Shown here one piece after another: positions 41,837-51,751 of a DNA stretch of 64,000 nt. Made by a program: the position numbers and the translations under genes. The DNA is from Meconema thalassinum (taxonomy: Eukaryota > Arthropoda > Insecta > Orthoptera > Tettigoniidae), in assembly GCA_946902985.2 (NCBI GenBank), contig OX336391.1, positions 195,550,289 through 195,614,288 of the forward strand, in the 5' to 3' direction. The notes beneath the pieces are model-generated. The model was not told the DNA's origin. It saw only the letters and a list, made by a program, of their open reading frames with translations, and ran no database searches. How positions within the stretch are numbered: the first letter of the stretch is position 1; each line of letters begins with the position of its first letter.

Positions 41837-43301
41837 CACACATCAAAAAAAGTTTTGCATCACCTCGGTTCCCAGATCTCCGGCATATAGACGTTGAATG
41901 TGTATATTGTATCAAAGATACAGTCCCTTTGACTGTTCATAGATGTCACTAAAACTGCTCAAAGATGTAAACAACCATGCATGAGCAGGGCCTATTAGAC
42001 GGAGGGGGTACGACAGCCGATCAGTTCCAGTCATTCCACCAGGACGAAGGTACGCTGCTCATGTTGTCTGTAGTTCTACCATGCCTAGAAGGTCAATACC
42101 GCAGTTCGATCGCGTCCGCATTGTTACTTTGTGTCAAGAAGGGCTCTCAACAAGGGAAGTTTCCAGGCGTCTCAGAGTGAACCAAAGCGATGTTGTTCGG
42201 ACATGGAGGAGGTACAGAGATACAGGAACTGTCGATGACAGGCCTCGCTCAGGCCGCCCAAGGGCTACTACTGTAGTGGATGACCGCTACTTACGGATTG
42301 CCGCTCGGAGGAACCCTGACAGCAAAGCCACCATGTTGAATAATGCGTTTCGTTCAGCCACAGGACGTCGTGTTTCAACTCAAACTGTGCGCAATAGGCT
42401 GCATGATGCGCAACTTCACTCCCGACGTCCATGGCGAGGTCCAGCTTTGCAACCCCGACACCATGCAGCGCGGTACAGATGGGCCCAACAACATGCTGAA
42501 TGGACCCCACAGAATTGGCATCACGTTCTCTTCACCGATGAGTGTCGCATATGCCTTCAACCAGACAATCGTAGGAGACGTGTTTGGAGGCACCCTGGTC
42601 AGGCTGAACGTCTTAGACACACTGTCCAGCGAGTGCAGCAAGGTGGTGGTTCCCTGATGTTTTGGGGTGGCATTATGTGGGGCCGACGTACGCCACTGGT
42701 GGTCATGGAAGGCTCCGAAACGGCTGTACGATACCTGAATGACATCCTCCGACCCATAGTGCACCCATATCGGCAGAATATTGGAGAGGCATTTGTCTTC
42801 ATGGACGACAATTCTCGACCTCATCGTGCATATCTTGTGAATGCGTTCCTTCAAGATAACGACACCGCTCGACTACAGTGGCCAGCATGTTCGCCAGACA
42901 TGAACCCTATCGAACATGCCTGGGATATGTTGAAAAGGGCTGTTTATGGACGTCTTGACCCACCGACCACTCTGAGAGATTTACGCCGAATTGTCGTTGA
43001 GGAGTGGGACAATTTGGACCAACAGTGTCTTGATGAACTTGTGGATAGTATGCCACGACGAATACAGGCATGCATCAATGCAAGAGGACGTGCTACTGGG
43101 TATTAGAGGTAGTGGTGTGTACTGCAATCTGGACCACAAATGCTGAAAGTCTAGCTGTATGATGGTACAACATGCAATGTGTGGGTCTCATGAGCAATAA
43201 AACGAGCTGAAATGTTGTTTGTGTTGATCTCTATTCCCTTTGTATTTAAAGGTTCCGGAACTCTTGGAACCGAGGTGATGCAAAACTTTTTTTGATGTGT
43301 G
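41837..43301 (+). mobile_element. Tc1-type DNA transposon, copy 2 (complete)
   Basis: 1,465 bp, TA duplication at 41835-41836 and 43302-43303, 36-bp perfect terminal repeats (41837-41872; 43266-43301). It differs from copy 1 at about eight bases. It sits inside the LINE fragment, whose sequence resumes on both sides. Confidence 0.97.
42081..43106 (+). CDS. Tc1-type transposase, intact (DD34E)
   Basis: 341 residues, the same architecture as the protein at 3677: paired helix-turn-helix region (about 8-112) around GRPR, catalytic D153, D243 and E278 with 34 residues between the last two, and the MFWGGIMW block. Differences from copy 1 are K82, A139, V216, Y251 and T262; none is catalytic, although Y251 and T262 lie between D243 and E278. 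No stop or frameshift. Transcription could start in the roughly 240-bp leader after the left repeat; I see no clear TATA box there. Either copy could supply transposase in trans. Confidence 0.96.
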   Translation: MPRRSIPQFDRVRIVTLCQEGLSTREVSRRLRVNQSDVVRTWRRYRDTGTVDDRPRSGRPRATTVVDDRYLRIAARRNPDSKATMLNNAFRSATGRRVSTQTVRNRLHDAQLHSRRPWRGPALQPRHHAARYRWAQQHAEWTPQNWHHVLFTDECRICLQPDNRRRRVWRHPGQAERLRHTVQRVQQGGGSLMFWGGIMWGRRTPLVVMEGSETAVRYLNDILRPIVHPYRQNIGEAFVFMDDNSRPHRAYLVNAFLQDNDTARLQWPACSPDMNPIEHAWDMLKRAVYGRLDPPTTLRDLRRIVVEEWDNLDQQCLDELVDSMPRRIQACINARGRATGY

Positions 43302-43661
43302 TATGTACCCGAGAAATGTCAACCGTCTCCTAGGCTCAGTGTTTTTGAAACTGTATGTGTGACTATGGAGATCTGCAGTTCGTCTCTGTATCCAAAATCC
43401 ATTTTCTTGTGTAGGGCGAATATTTTTCTAAAACTTTTACGTTCTTGCTTTTCAATGACTGCAATATTTGAACGGCCTCCTAAAGTTCTAGTTTCTGATG
43501 CATATAAAGCTTCTGGGAGGACAACGGTTTTGTAATGCTTCAATTTTCCATTACGTGACATCAAAAGTTTGATGCTTTCAGTCAATCAACACGAATGTAC
43601 CCAAAAGAGTTGGGTAATACTCCAAACCTGAAAAAATTACATGAAATTAATAAATACACTA

Positions 43662-43702
43662 GGATGACCAGTTTCGATCGTAAAGCGATCATCATCAGAT
43701 CC
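43662..43702 (-). ncRNA. Hammerhead ribozyme-like motif, left arm
   Basis: The minus strand reads GGAT-CTGATGA-T-GATCG-CTTTA-CGATC-GAAACTGGTC-ATCC. Stem I GGAT/ATCC is perfect, stem II GATCG/CGATC is perfect, and stem III is the minimal AC-UG-GU with C at the cleavage position. One extra T precedes stem II compared with the textbook core, so activity needs testing. Confidence 0.55.
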
Positions 43703-43770
43703 ATTACACTTACATATTGTAAATATTTTCACCTGTATTTTCAAACCCAGATTTTATAGCCTAAGTGTAA

Positions 43771-43813
43771 TGGATCTGATGATGATCGCATGACGATCGA
43801 AACTGGTCAACCT
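43771..43813 (+). ncRNA. Hammerhead ribozyme-like motif, right arm
   Basis: GGAT-CTGATGA-T-GATCG-CATGA-CGATC-GAAACTGGTC-AACC. The core and stem II are intact and the stem II loop differs from the left arm (CATGA for CTTTA). Stem I is weakened because AACC replaces ATCC. Confidence 0.5.
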
Positions 43814-44035
43814 AGTGTATTTATTAATTTCATGTATTTTTTTTTCAGGATTAGGGTATTACCCAACTCTTTTGGGTACATTCGTGTTGACCGACTGAAA
43901 AGCACCAAACTTTAGTTTACTAAGGCAACACTGAAGAATGTCTTCAAACCCCATAATGTTACGTGACATCCCTATTTTATTGTACAGATTCCACGTTAGT
44001 CTGAATGCCCTTTGGAGTCTTGAGGTTATTTCTGA

Positions 44036-44036
<1 letters not shown>

Positions 44037-44073
<37 letters not shown>
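44037..44073 (+). repeat. (TTA)n microsatellite
   Basis: About 12 units at the 5' truncation point of the LINE fragment. Confidence 0.9.
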
Positions 44074-44074
44074 C

Positions 44075-44663
44075 GATGGGTTTACATGTATCATTGTTAA
44101 CTCCACCCGATGCGTATTGGGATCAAACATTACTTAAAAGCGTATGTAAATTAAGCAATGTAAACATAAAGCTCGGCCTAAATAGTTGCTGAAGATTTGA
44201 GGACTAGAATAAATTAACACCTAGCTATTGCCTTTCGTACGTAATAATGAATTCAGAAATGTTAAACTGATCCCCACAAAATTCCAGATCATGTACAGTC
44301 TCCACCTATATTTATATTAATAGATAAACAAACTGCTAGAATAAATAATTGAATTCATCCCCTGGTAAAATATGTGAATGTATAAATAAATCAGCAAACA
44401 AACGAAGTTATAGTCCAATGCACGAGTCAAACAAAATTAAATGTATCGATTGGAGCTCGACTATCAGTGCTCGTAGTGAGTGATGAGTACAATGACATCG
44501 GCTGTTGTTTTACAGCTGTGAGAAATATACAGAAACTGATGATGCTATTTCAATAACTGGGACTATATAAGTTAGATATTCCACCCCTTTAAACAACCTT
44601 AGTAAAAACATAATTGAATACCTCACGGTGACGGTGAGTCCCTTGATATTTATCATCACAGCC

Positions 44664-44697
<34 letters not shown>

Positions 44698-45539
44698 ATT
44701 TGACACATATACATACAGGCAAAAGAATTGCTTTCGTGTATTTAGACCCGTATTTAGATCTTCTGATGCCCTGGGAAAGAAAGAAACGTTGCTTTCCCTG
44801 ACTTGAAAGATGTATATTTATGAAGGGAATCGAAATGAAAATTAATACAAAGAATTTACAATACATTTTTACTGTTGTTGTACACAACCAATGGTCAGAA
44901 CACCAATTATTTCAATAACGGAAGACTTCCTGCCTTGCCATGATGATGTTTATGAGATCTTCATTAGTCCAATTATTTCACTTTCAAGTAAGAGTCAACA
45001 GCAAGGACACCAAGATGAAAAAGACGATCCCTACATAATCACCATTGCCAATGTGCGACAAGGAATATTTCCTTGAGTTGGGGGGTAAAAGTTTAGAAAC
45101 TTGATGTTTAATGCCAATGCGGTTATGAACAGTGTTCCAGATATTTTGCCGCCCTTAAAACCTGCCACCCTGGGAGGTTGCCCAGTTTATACCCCAGTAA
45201 ATACGGGCCTGCGTGTATTCGTTATCAATCAGTTCGAAATGCGAACTCTTGCTAGAATCGCAAAAACAATAGAAATCACAAGTTTCGAATTTTATAAACG
45301 TACAATTTTCCATTCCGTTATATGTGAGTAATATACTGTAACTGCAATGGCTACTGTTAATTCTTGCACTTTCTTTCAACCAGCATCAATAAGCATTCCG
45401 GACTGGATATTCCGTGGCTTACAATTGCCAGATCAGGAACATCGTAAATCTATATGCTTTCCAGGATGTGCGAGTATTATTAAATAAGACGATGGTTGAT
45501 GATGAGAATAACTAATACTTAATTCTCAACCCTGACAAA
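44075..45539. other. No gene recognised
   Basis: Contains a second TTA/ATT tract at about 44664-44694. Short frames at 44891-45331 have no recognisable domain. Confidence 0.4.
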
Positions 45540-46500
45540 ACATTTTAACAAAGGAAGGTGACCATCATTATCGCAATCATAGGCCATGGAACAGCCTTTA
45601 TTGCGTGTAATTTTTATTTTTATTATTTTAAATGATCTTGTCGACTTCGTCGTTACGCTGAGGTCTGGCGTTACGTTACGGTGACGGAACGAAATGTACC
45701 GAGAATGCACTGAGGTGTGTGACGTCATAGTACTGCTTGAGCTCCCTCCTTTCCCCGCGCTCTCCTGTGAGCGTGACGTCATCCAGCCAGCTACCTCCTT
45801 TGACCATGGTTTGCACTTGCTAATGGACTTTGAGTTCACGCAGTTTGCTGCATGATCATGAGACTTTCACCCAGCATTTTTCAGCATTTGTAGCATTTGT
45901 ACCATTTAAAATGATGTCAAGTCTAATCTTTCAGACTGACTATCACTCTTTTCACCATGATGTTACTAAAACAAAAATCTTTTTCTGATCTGAATATCTA
46001 ATTTTTGTATGCCGTATTATTTTGTTTCTTATAACTATGATCATCAGTTTGATTCGATATTTTGCTTTATTAATATAAATTGCTTTCTTGTTTTGACTCT
46101 CACCTCAAAAAATGTAAATCATCAATTTATTCTTACTGTTTTACGGGAGGAGATGGTCTCGTTTGTATGAATTTTAAAGCAGTCCTGGCAAAATATTTGA
46201 ATTAAGGTAGGTGACCGTTCATCTCGAAATTATAGGCCATGAAACAATTTATTGCATGGAATCTAAATTTTTCAGCATGATGTGACTCAAACTTTTGTTT
46301 CCATCTGTTCTTATTTGTGTATGACGTATTATTTTGTTTCTTATGGTCAACAGTTTGAATTTATATTTTTCTGTATTTATATAAGTTGCTTTCTCCATTT
46401 AGACTCTCACTTGAAAAATTCTAAATCATCAATAATTTTATTTTGACTGTGTGACGAGGGGAGATGACCTCATTTTCTCAATTTCTAAAACAATATTCAT
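45540..46500 (+). repeat. About 300-bp direct duplication, first unit split by repeat Z
   Basis: AAGGTGACCATCATTATCGC, then AATCATAGGCCATGGAACAG, is echoed by TAGGTGACCGTTCATCTCGA, then AATTATAGGCCATGAAACAA (about 46207). ATTATTTTGTTTCTTATAAC and GACTCTCACCTCAAAAAATG are echoed by ATTATTTTGTTTCTTATGG and GACTCTCACTTGAAAAATTC. Repeat Z lies within the first unit. Confidence 0.6.
45612..45955 (-). repeat. Repeat Z, copy 2
   Basis: Minus-strand copy of 50453-50745 with TGACGTCA at 45720-45727 and 45774-45781 (54 bp apart). It ends with TCAGACTGACTATCA. Unlike copy 1 it has no hairpin insert. Confidence 0.75.
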
Positions 46501-47325
46501 CATCTTTGTAACATGGAATCTTAATCAGCGAACGTGACATTTTACCTTTGAAGCTGATAAGTTATAGTTACTGTTCAATTACAAAAGTTACTTTTGAATG
46601 AGTTAATTTTCTTGGGTACATTTTCAGAAATACATTTCACACATCTTAACTTTCCTCACATCAATAAAGGAAACTTTTCCGGTTCACCCAAGTGTAAATC
46701 TCTTACTTATGGGCTTTGATTCCATCACACTAAATTCCAATCACTTGCTATTTTCATACATTTTAAGCGAGTGAGAGAGTAATATTATTTCTCCGTAACT
46801 TACCGAACACATGTCTCCCTCTTGACAGGAATTTCGCTGTGATTTCTCCCTTGCACGACCAAATAAAGGGATGCTGTTTATTTGAAGTATTTCAATAGAG
46901 CAACATCTAAGAATTGCTGCATTCAGTTCGGTTTCCAAACATCGTTAACTATAAAAATATGTGGTAGGAAACGTGAATGCGATGTTGTAGACGCAATGCC
47001 TGAGCAAGAAAGTGCTGTGCTTGCCACTACTGTGGAATTTATGAATACTTTAAAGGGGAGAGTGTGTAGTAAGACGATTAAGTGCTACTGTGTAATAAGT
47101 ATGTTCCAATTAGTAAACTGAGGTTCTGATTTCATTACCTTATGGATGGCTTATGCTAGGTGGACGTGAATAACTGAGGGGTTCAACGGAAGAACTATCC
47201 ATCCCAACTGAAGCATATTTCGATATGCATAGCCTATGTTTTTATTAAACTGTATACAGAAATGACCTTACGAGTGGTATGCTAACAAGTAGTTCCGTGA
47301 TTGACTATACAGCCTAATTTCTTTA
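46501..47325. other. No gene recognised
   Basis: No supportable coding region or repeat. Confidence 0.4.
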
Positions 47326-47327
47326 GG

Positions 47328-47605
47328 GGCTTTGCGTCTTCGTGTCCATGTAGCCCCGTGTTCTTGGGTGTGTGAAGAAGTTGTCTGATGAACTGTGCCA
47401 CTATGATATCTGTACTAGTGTGTGCACTTTTATATGAGGAAGGATTTAGGTAGGAAACTGTTGTTGTTGTTGTTGTTTCATTTGAGAGGCTTGGAAGTCA
47501 TTGTCATTTAACCCCGTGTACTAGGGTGAGTGTTGAATTTTTTATGATAACCAGTGATATTGTGATGATTATATTAGTGTGTGTATTTATAATTGAAGTG
47601 AGGAT
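47328..47605 (-). mobile_element. Two SINE 3' tails in a row
   Basis: Two copies of the 3' domain shared by SINE-A and SINE-B, both on the minus strand: 47328-47455 (TGTAGCCCCGTGTTCTTGGG side) and 47476-47605 (TTTAACCCCGTGTACTAGGG side). A (TTG)n tract separates them. Heads are missing. Confidence 0.65.
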
Positions 47606-48405
47606 TCAATCAATCATCGTATAATATAGCACGAATATTTCAACAAGCTACTACAACCGACATTCAATTTACTCCTTGAAAAGGACAAAGAGTTATAACA
47701 ATACCCAGTGGCGGCTGGTGTAGACAATCATTTGTATGCTGTAACCCATCCTCCCTTTAAAGAAACTATAACAATATTTATAAACATTAACGCAGAAACA
47801 CTCAAAAGTAAGTAGGGAGTGTTAAGAAACCTTCTGGTGGGAACATCTGATAGCTTCCTCTATTTGCCCTCCCCCCGTTCGCTTTGAGCGATTCCCTCTA
47901 AAATGCTACCGCAGAGTCTAGAAGGTGCTTCCGGTCACGTTCTTATTTCGTGTTACCAGTGCTGCCGCTCTGTGGTCGAACGAAGAATCGTTGTGATGTC
48001 TTGGCCTGTGGTCTTGGCTGTTGTCCCAACAGCACAACGAAAACGTTGACCACGCATGCGCAAAGGCAGAGTTCATGTTTGCTGGCATTAAACTTAGAAA
48101 TTCTCGTTGAGCTGCGATCTACACAGCCAGTGCCGGACGCGGAGTGGAGCGCACGACTACTGTAGATACCTCGTAGGGCGGAGATATGAAATATTTCCTA
48201 TTCTTTGGCTGACGTCTTTTTAATGCACTGTATTTGATAGTGGATAATATTATTAAAGTTATTAATTTTAAAATAAAACTATATGCTGCAGTACTTCAGC
48301 TCATAAGGTGCAGCCGCCACTGACTATACCCATGTATTTAGGAGAAAGTAGGCTATATGTTCTTTACTGAACATCTTGTTTCATAAATGAAAATAAGCTA
48401 AAACC
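47606..48405 (+). mobile_element. W element, 3' part, with hAT-type insert
   Basis: The outer parts (47606-47705 and 48331-48405) match 13340-13480 inverted, joined at ACAATACCCATG. It ends with the hairpin ATGTTCTTTACTGAACAT and GAAAATAAGCTAAAA, the terminal repeat. The 5' part and satellite units are missing. Confidence 0.7.
47706..48322. mobile_element. 617-bp non-autonomous hAT-type element
   Basis: Perfect 12-bp terminal repeats CAGTGGCGGCTG/CAGCCGCCACTG, flanked by 8-bp duplications ACAATACC and ACTATACC (7 of 8). Eight-base duplications and CAGNG termini are typical of hAT transposons. No transposase. Confidence 0.75.
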
Positions 48406-48444
48406 CAATGTTACTTATTACATTGTCTGTCTGTGTGTATGTCT

Positions 48445-49105
48445 TCTATGCGTTCATATACCATTCAAACGAATGCGAGGAAACTAGGGAGAGTTGTTGT
48501 GTACACTTCAAGGAAAGTTTTTGGCTTAGTAAATCCATTTCACAATAGGTAGGGCATGAGTTGATTCAACAAATGTGTGACGGCTTATGAATCGTTTCAA
48601 CAAAGTCCTGTATGCGTTCATATGCCATTCATCCGATTGCGATGAGATTTAGGTGAGTTGTTGTGCACTCTGCCGTAAAAGTTTCTGAATTAGAAAAACA
48701 TTTGATCGTAGGTAGCATATGAGTAGTTAAAACAAATGAGTGTTGACCAGCGAATCGTTTCAGGTGAGTCCCGTAAGCATTCATACACTATTCCCCCGAT
48801 TGTGATGAAAATTTGGTGAGTTTTTGTGCACTCTCCCTCAAATGTTTGTGAATAATTAAATCCATTTTACATTGGATGGCAAACGAGTAGTTTCAGAAAT
48901 TGAATCATAAGCGCGAATCTTCTCAAGAAATTAACTTTCGTGAGCTGTTGTGCGCACACCCGCGACGTTTTCCGAATTGTACAATAAAAAGCGTGTGAGT
49001 GGTTTCAACAAAAGGAACTTCGGTGAACATTAGTGCACGCCCGCATAGGTTTCTGAATTAGTAAATTGATTTTGTTGAGGCGCTTCAACAAATGAATGTA
49101 TTTCA
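48445..49105 (+). repeat. 164-bp tandem repeat, diverged
   Basis: GCGTTCATATACCATTC-type anchors lie at 48451, 48615 and 48779, exactly 164 bp apart. Each is followed by a GATTGCGATGAG-like block, GAGTTGTTGTGCAC and TTTCAACAAA. A fourth, shortened unit reaches about 49105. A TCTGTCTGTGTG tract precedes it. Confidence 0.7.
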
Positions 49106-49816
49106 TACTTTTTTTTTGCGTCAGTGCATGTGTTTTCTTTGCATGAGTGCGAATGCTTCACAGAATAGAATTTAATCATTCACAGTGACATTTCAGTTCG
49201 GGTGTGATATAATTCGCTTCATTCGTTACTTGTTAATTGTCCATCTATGCCTCTAACCGGGGCAGATGAGCTCGCTGTATTAATTTGGGAGTATCTCAAT
49301 ATATGAGGCATTCAATATTTTACTAGTTACATCTACATAATTCTACCAACATGTGCATTTCTAAATATAGATATTTGGTGCCATAACTGCTTGAGTCCAA
49401 GATCTGTGGGCTTGCGTGGCCAGGGCAAGGGGAAGGCGAGAAGTGAAGGGCCTATCACCAGCCCGCCGAGTTATTTAGTATTCCTGTCTATTCCAATACT
49501 GCTAATATATGGCCGTTGCCCAAACACCTGTGGTGTTGCGAATGAGTGAGTGAGTCACTGACCAATGTATTTGGTCTGTTACTACGCAAGGACCAGGAAC
49601 CCCACACTTCTGTAATCATAGACTATATCGTCATCCATGCGATCCACATTCCTCTCAGATTCACGGAGCTGGGACCCGAGCAGTACGCCAAAATCTCATT
49701 CTCTAGATGCAACGAGTATCGGCCTAAGCCAGCAAATAAGGTTGAGACTAGGATGATATTGAAGGTAGAAATCGGAATGACCTATATCAGATTTAAAATT
49801 TCGTTTAGATATCGTT

Positions 49817-49876
49817 TAGGGGCCAATAACCTAGATGTTAGGCCCCTTAAAACAACAATCATCATCATCATCATCA
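49817..49876 (+). repeat. GGCC mini-repeat, best copy
   Basis: AGGGGCCAATAACCTAGATG-TTAGGCCCCTTAAAACAACA, then ATCATCATCATCATCA. The first part is an imperfect hairpin (GGGGCC and GGCCCC). Confidence 0.75.
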
Positions 49877-50239
49877 GATATCGTTTCCTTTTTATTGCTC
49901 TATTATTATCATTAAGGGCAAATGACCTAGATGTTACGTCCATTATACTACTGATCACCACATTAAGTCTTCCTCGACTGTGATTTTTAAAGTATTTATT
50001 TCGATTAAGGTAGTTTGTAAGATTTTACGACTCAATTCAATAGTAGTTTTCATTAACATCCTTATCATAAGGGCAAATGTCCTAGATTTATGCCCATTAT
50101 ACCGCTAATCACCACCACATAAAGCCTTCCTCGACTGTGATTTTTTTTTAAATACTATTTAACCAAAGCCACGTCAGTGAACGAAATTACAATTCAAACA
50201 CTTCTTTTTATTCTTTCTTTCTTTCTTTCTTGCCAGTTG

Positions 50240-50395
50240 GCATTTGAGGGTGCGCAAATGCGAGGGGGCTGTGTCAGTATATTTACTGGACGTTAAAGAT
50301 CCCTTACCGAAATTCCGTCACCCCGGCGTCTCTAAAAGTCGCAGTAGTTAAAAGGGACGTAGAACCAACAACATTATTATTATCTTCCTCTCTTT
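50240..50395 (+). mobile_element. SINE-E, 3' part
   Basis: GGCATTTGAGGGTGCGCAAA, GCGAGGGGGCTGTG, CCCCGGCGTCTCTAAAAG, then (ATT)n. Preceded by (TTTC)n. Confidence 0.75.
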
Positions 50396-50452
50396 CTATA
50401 TGTCTTTGATTGGCATTGCAACGCATGCCGGGTAGGCAATAGCTAGTTAAAA

Positions 50453-50745
50453 AAAAAGACTGAATGTCAGTCTGAAAGACTAGACTTTATATAATTTTAA
50501 ATGCTACAAATGCTGCGTGAACTCAGTCCGTTAGCAAGTGCAAACCAAGGTCAAAGGAAGTAGCTGGCTGGATGACGTCACGCTCACGGGAGCGCGCGGG
50601 GAAAGGAGGAAGCTCTAGCAGTACTATGACGTCACACACCTCAGTGCATTCTCGGTATATTTCGTCCCGTCACCGTAACGTAACGCCAGACCCCAGCGTA
50701 ACGACGAAGTCGACAAGATCACTTAAAATGATAATATAAATGTTT
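50453..50745 (+). repeat. Repeat Z, copy 3 (intact reference)
   Basis: GTCAGTCTGAAAGACTAGAC to GACAAGATCACTTAAAATGA. Perfect CRE palindromes TGACGTCA at 50573-50580 and 50627-50634, with a GC-rich segment (GGGAGCGCGCGGGGAAAGG) between. It lies just 3' of the Helitron end. Class unknown. Confidence 0.75.
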
Positions 50746-51751
50746 CATAAGATACGGCATAACGAAGTCCCTTCTCGAGCTTAATTGGTTGAGATCCTGA
50801 CTTCATGGAAACCATGTTCTGCTTATACTTTGGGGACAACACAAGTTTCACGAGATACTAAGAAAGGACTATGGTAGTCATAGAGAATATTTGTTGAAGT
50901 AGGGGCCGATGGCCGCGCTGTTCCACCCCTTTAAACCTCAACAACCAACTTTGTTGCAGTAAATGTTACGTTCGGTATTAAACACAGAAAATATAATTCA
51001 TTTGAGTTTAATTCTTCCAAAAAGAAAAAGAGAATAAAGAATAACTCCTAGAACTGATTATTTGATATCCTCCAAATGCTTTTATAGTGTTCATTATTTA
51101 AACCAAATCCATGAACCGTACACATAGTTATTTAGTACGCTCACACACGTTTCTTAATTCCACCGCCATGCATTTTTCTTTTTGAACATTTTATTTCACC
51201 GCTTTGATGCATTTCAAATTACAACTCGTATAATTCAGGATCCCTGCTGCATGAAGCATTTCTGTAAAATAATGTCTAATGATGTCCGGGGCTAGAGGTT
51301 GATGAGCCATGAGCAGTAAGTGTTCCTTAACGTCATAACTAGACTATGTTCACATTTCATAAGGTGGAGCTCCATATTACGGATAATAATGTTCATTTGC
51401 ATGTAAAGGATCGAAGAATACTTGAGCTTAATGCAGCCCTCAGGCTACGAGACTTGTCTGCAAAGTTGGGTCGTTATTGCCGTCTAGAGGGTGCAAGAGG
51501 ATAAGACCGTAATACTCTTGTAAGTAGCTTAATTTTCAATTGTTCTAACAGCTCGTCATTGAGTTACATTTCAAATGCACCTTCTGGCAAATTAGTACGC
51601 GTTTTACAAACCAAAATTTAATAATCGAAACATATACCAAAATTGCATAGTTCTTTGCGCATTATTTGAGGTATATTATTATAAACCGTAGAGGAGTCTT
51701 CACTCATGGCTTTTGCAGTTACACCCGCGGAATATACGAGTATATAAATAT
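50746..51751. other. No gene; one degenerate mini-repeat
   Basis: AGGGGCCGATGGCCGCGCTG, then TTCCACCCCTTTAAACC near 50902 is a mini-repeat relative. Nothing else is recognised. Confidence 0.4.

Larger units (their letters stand above)
43563..43958. mobile_element. Foldback element with hammerhead-like motifs in both arms, 12-bp target duplication
   Basis: Flanked by TTACGTGACATC at 43551-43562 and 43959-43970; joining the flanks restores the LINE reading frame. The left arm (43563 to about 43715) begins AAAAGTTTGATGCTTTCAGT; the right arm (about 43760-43916) ends as its inverse, ACTGAAAAGCACCAAACTTT. Both arms contain CAACACGAATGTACCC and AGAGTTGGGTAATA in opposite orientation. About 42 bp follow the right arm before the target duplication. 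Each arm carries a hammerhead-like core pointing outward. No ORF. A head-to-head Penelope-derived or related non-autonomous retroelement is the best guess. Confidence 0.75.
41514..44036 (-). pseudogene. LINE C-terminal region, interrupted by Tc1 copy 2 and a foldback element
   Basis: Read on the minus strand and skipping the two inserts, it runs EITSRLQRAFRLTWNLYNKI (44036-43971), GMSRNGKLKHYKTVVLPEAL (across the foldback site), YASETRTLGG, KQERKSFRKIF, a decayed stretch at the Tc1 site, then KVAGGNKNLNEMNIGEF, RTGARWAEKRKNLQ and FWERKKE. It then ends at the (GAAA)n tail. The continuity of protein similarity across both insertion points shows one original LINE. Several stops are present. Confidence 0.8.
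49400..50446 (+). mobile_element. Helitron X region, copy 2, with 3' terminus
   Basis: Homologous to the X region of the first Helitron candidate and ending ACGCATGCCGGGTAGGCAAT-AGCTAG followed by T. It contains the mini-repeat (49817-49876), two units of the 155-165 bp internal repeat (49903 and 50060), and a SINE-E insertion (50240-50395) next to a CTTT tract. The 5' end was not located. Confidence 0.55.

Noticed and set aside
42375..42854. 159-residue minus-strand frame
   Set aside because: It is antisense to the intact Tc1 transposase and is broken in copy 1, where the stretch is split into shorter frames.
43931..43950. CTGAAGAATGTCTTCAAACC as a further hammerhead core or a Helitron 3' hairpin
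   Set aside because: Too short for stems I and II, no GAAA after the stem, and the element has a target duplication, which Helitrons lack.
49546..49983. 145-residue plus-strand frame
   Set aside because: It runs across Helitron X sequence, the mini-repeat and an ATC tract; homologous X sequence at 7265 is not open in this frame.
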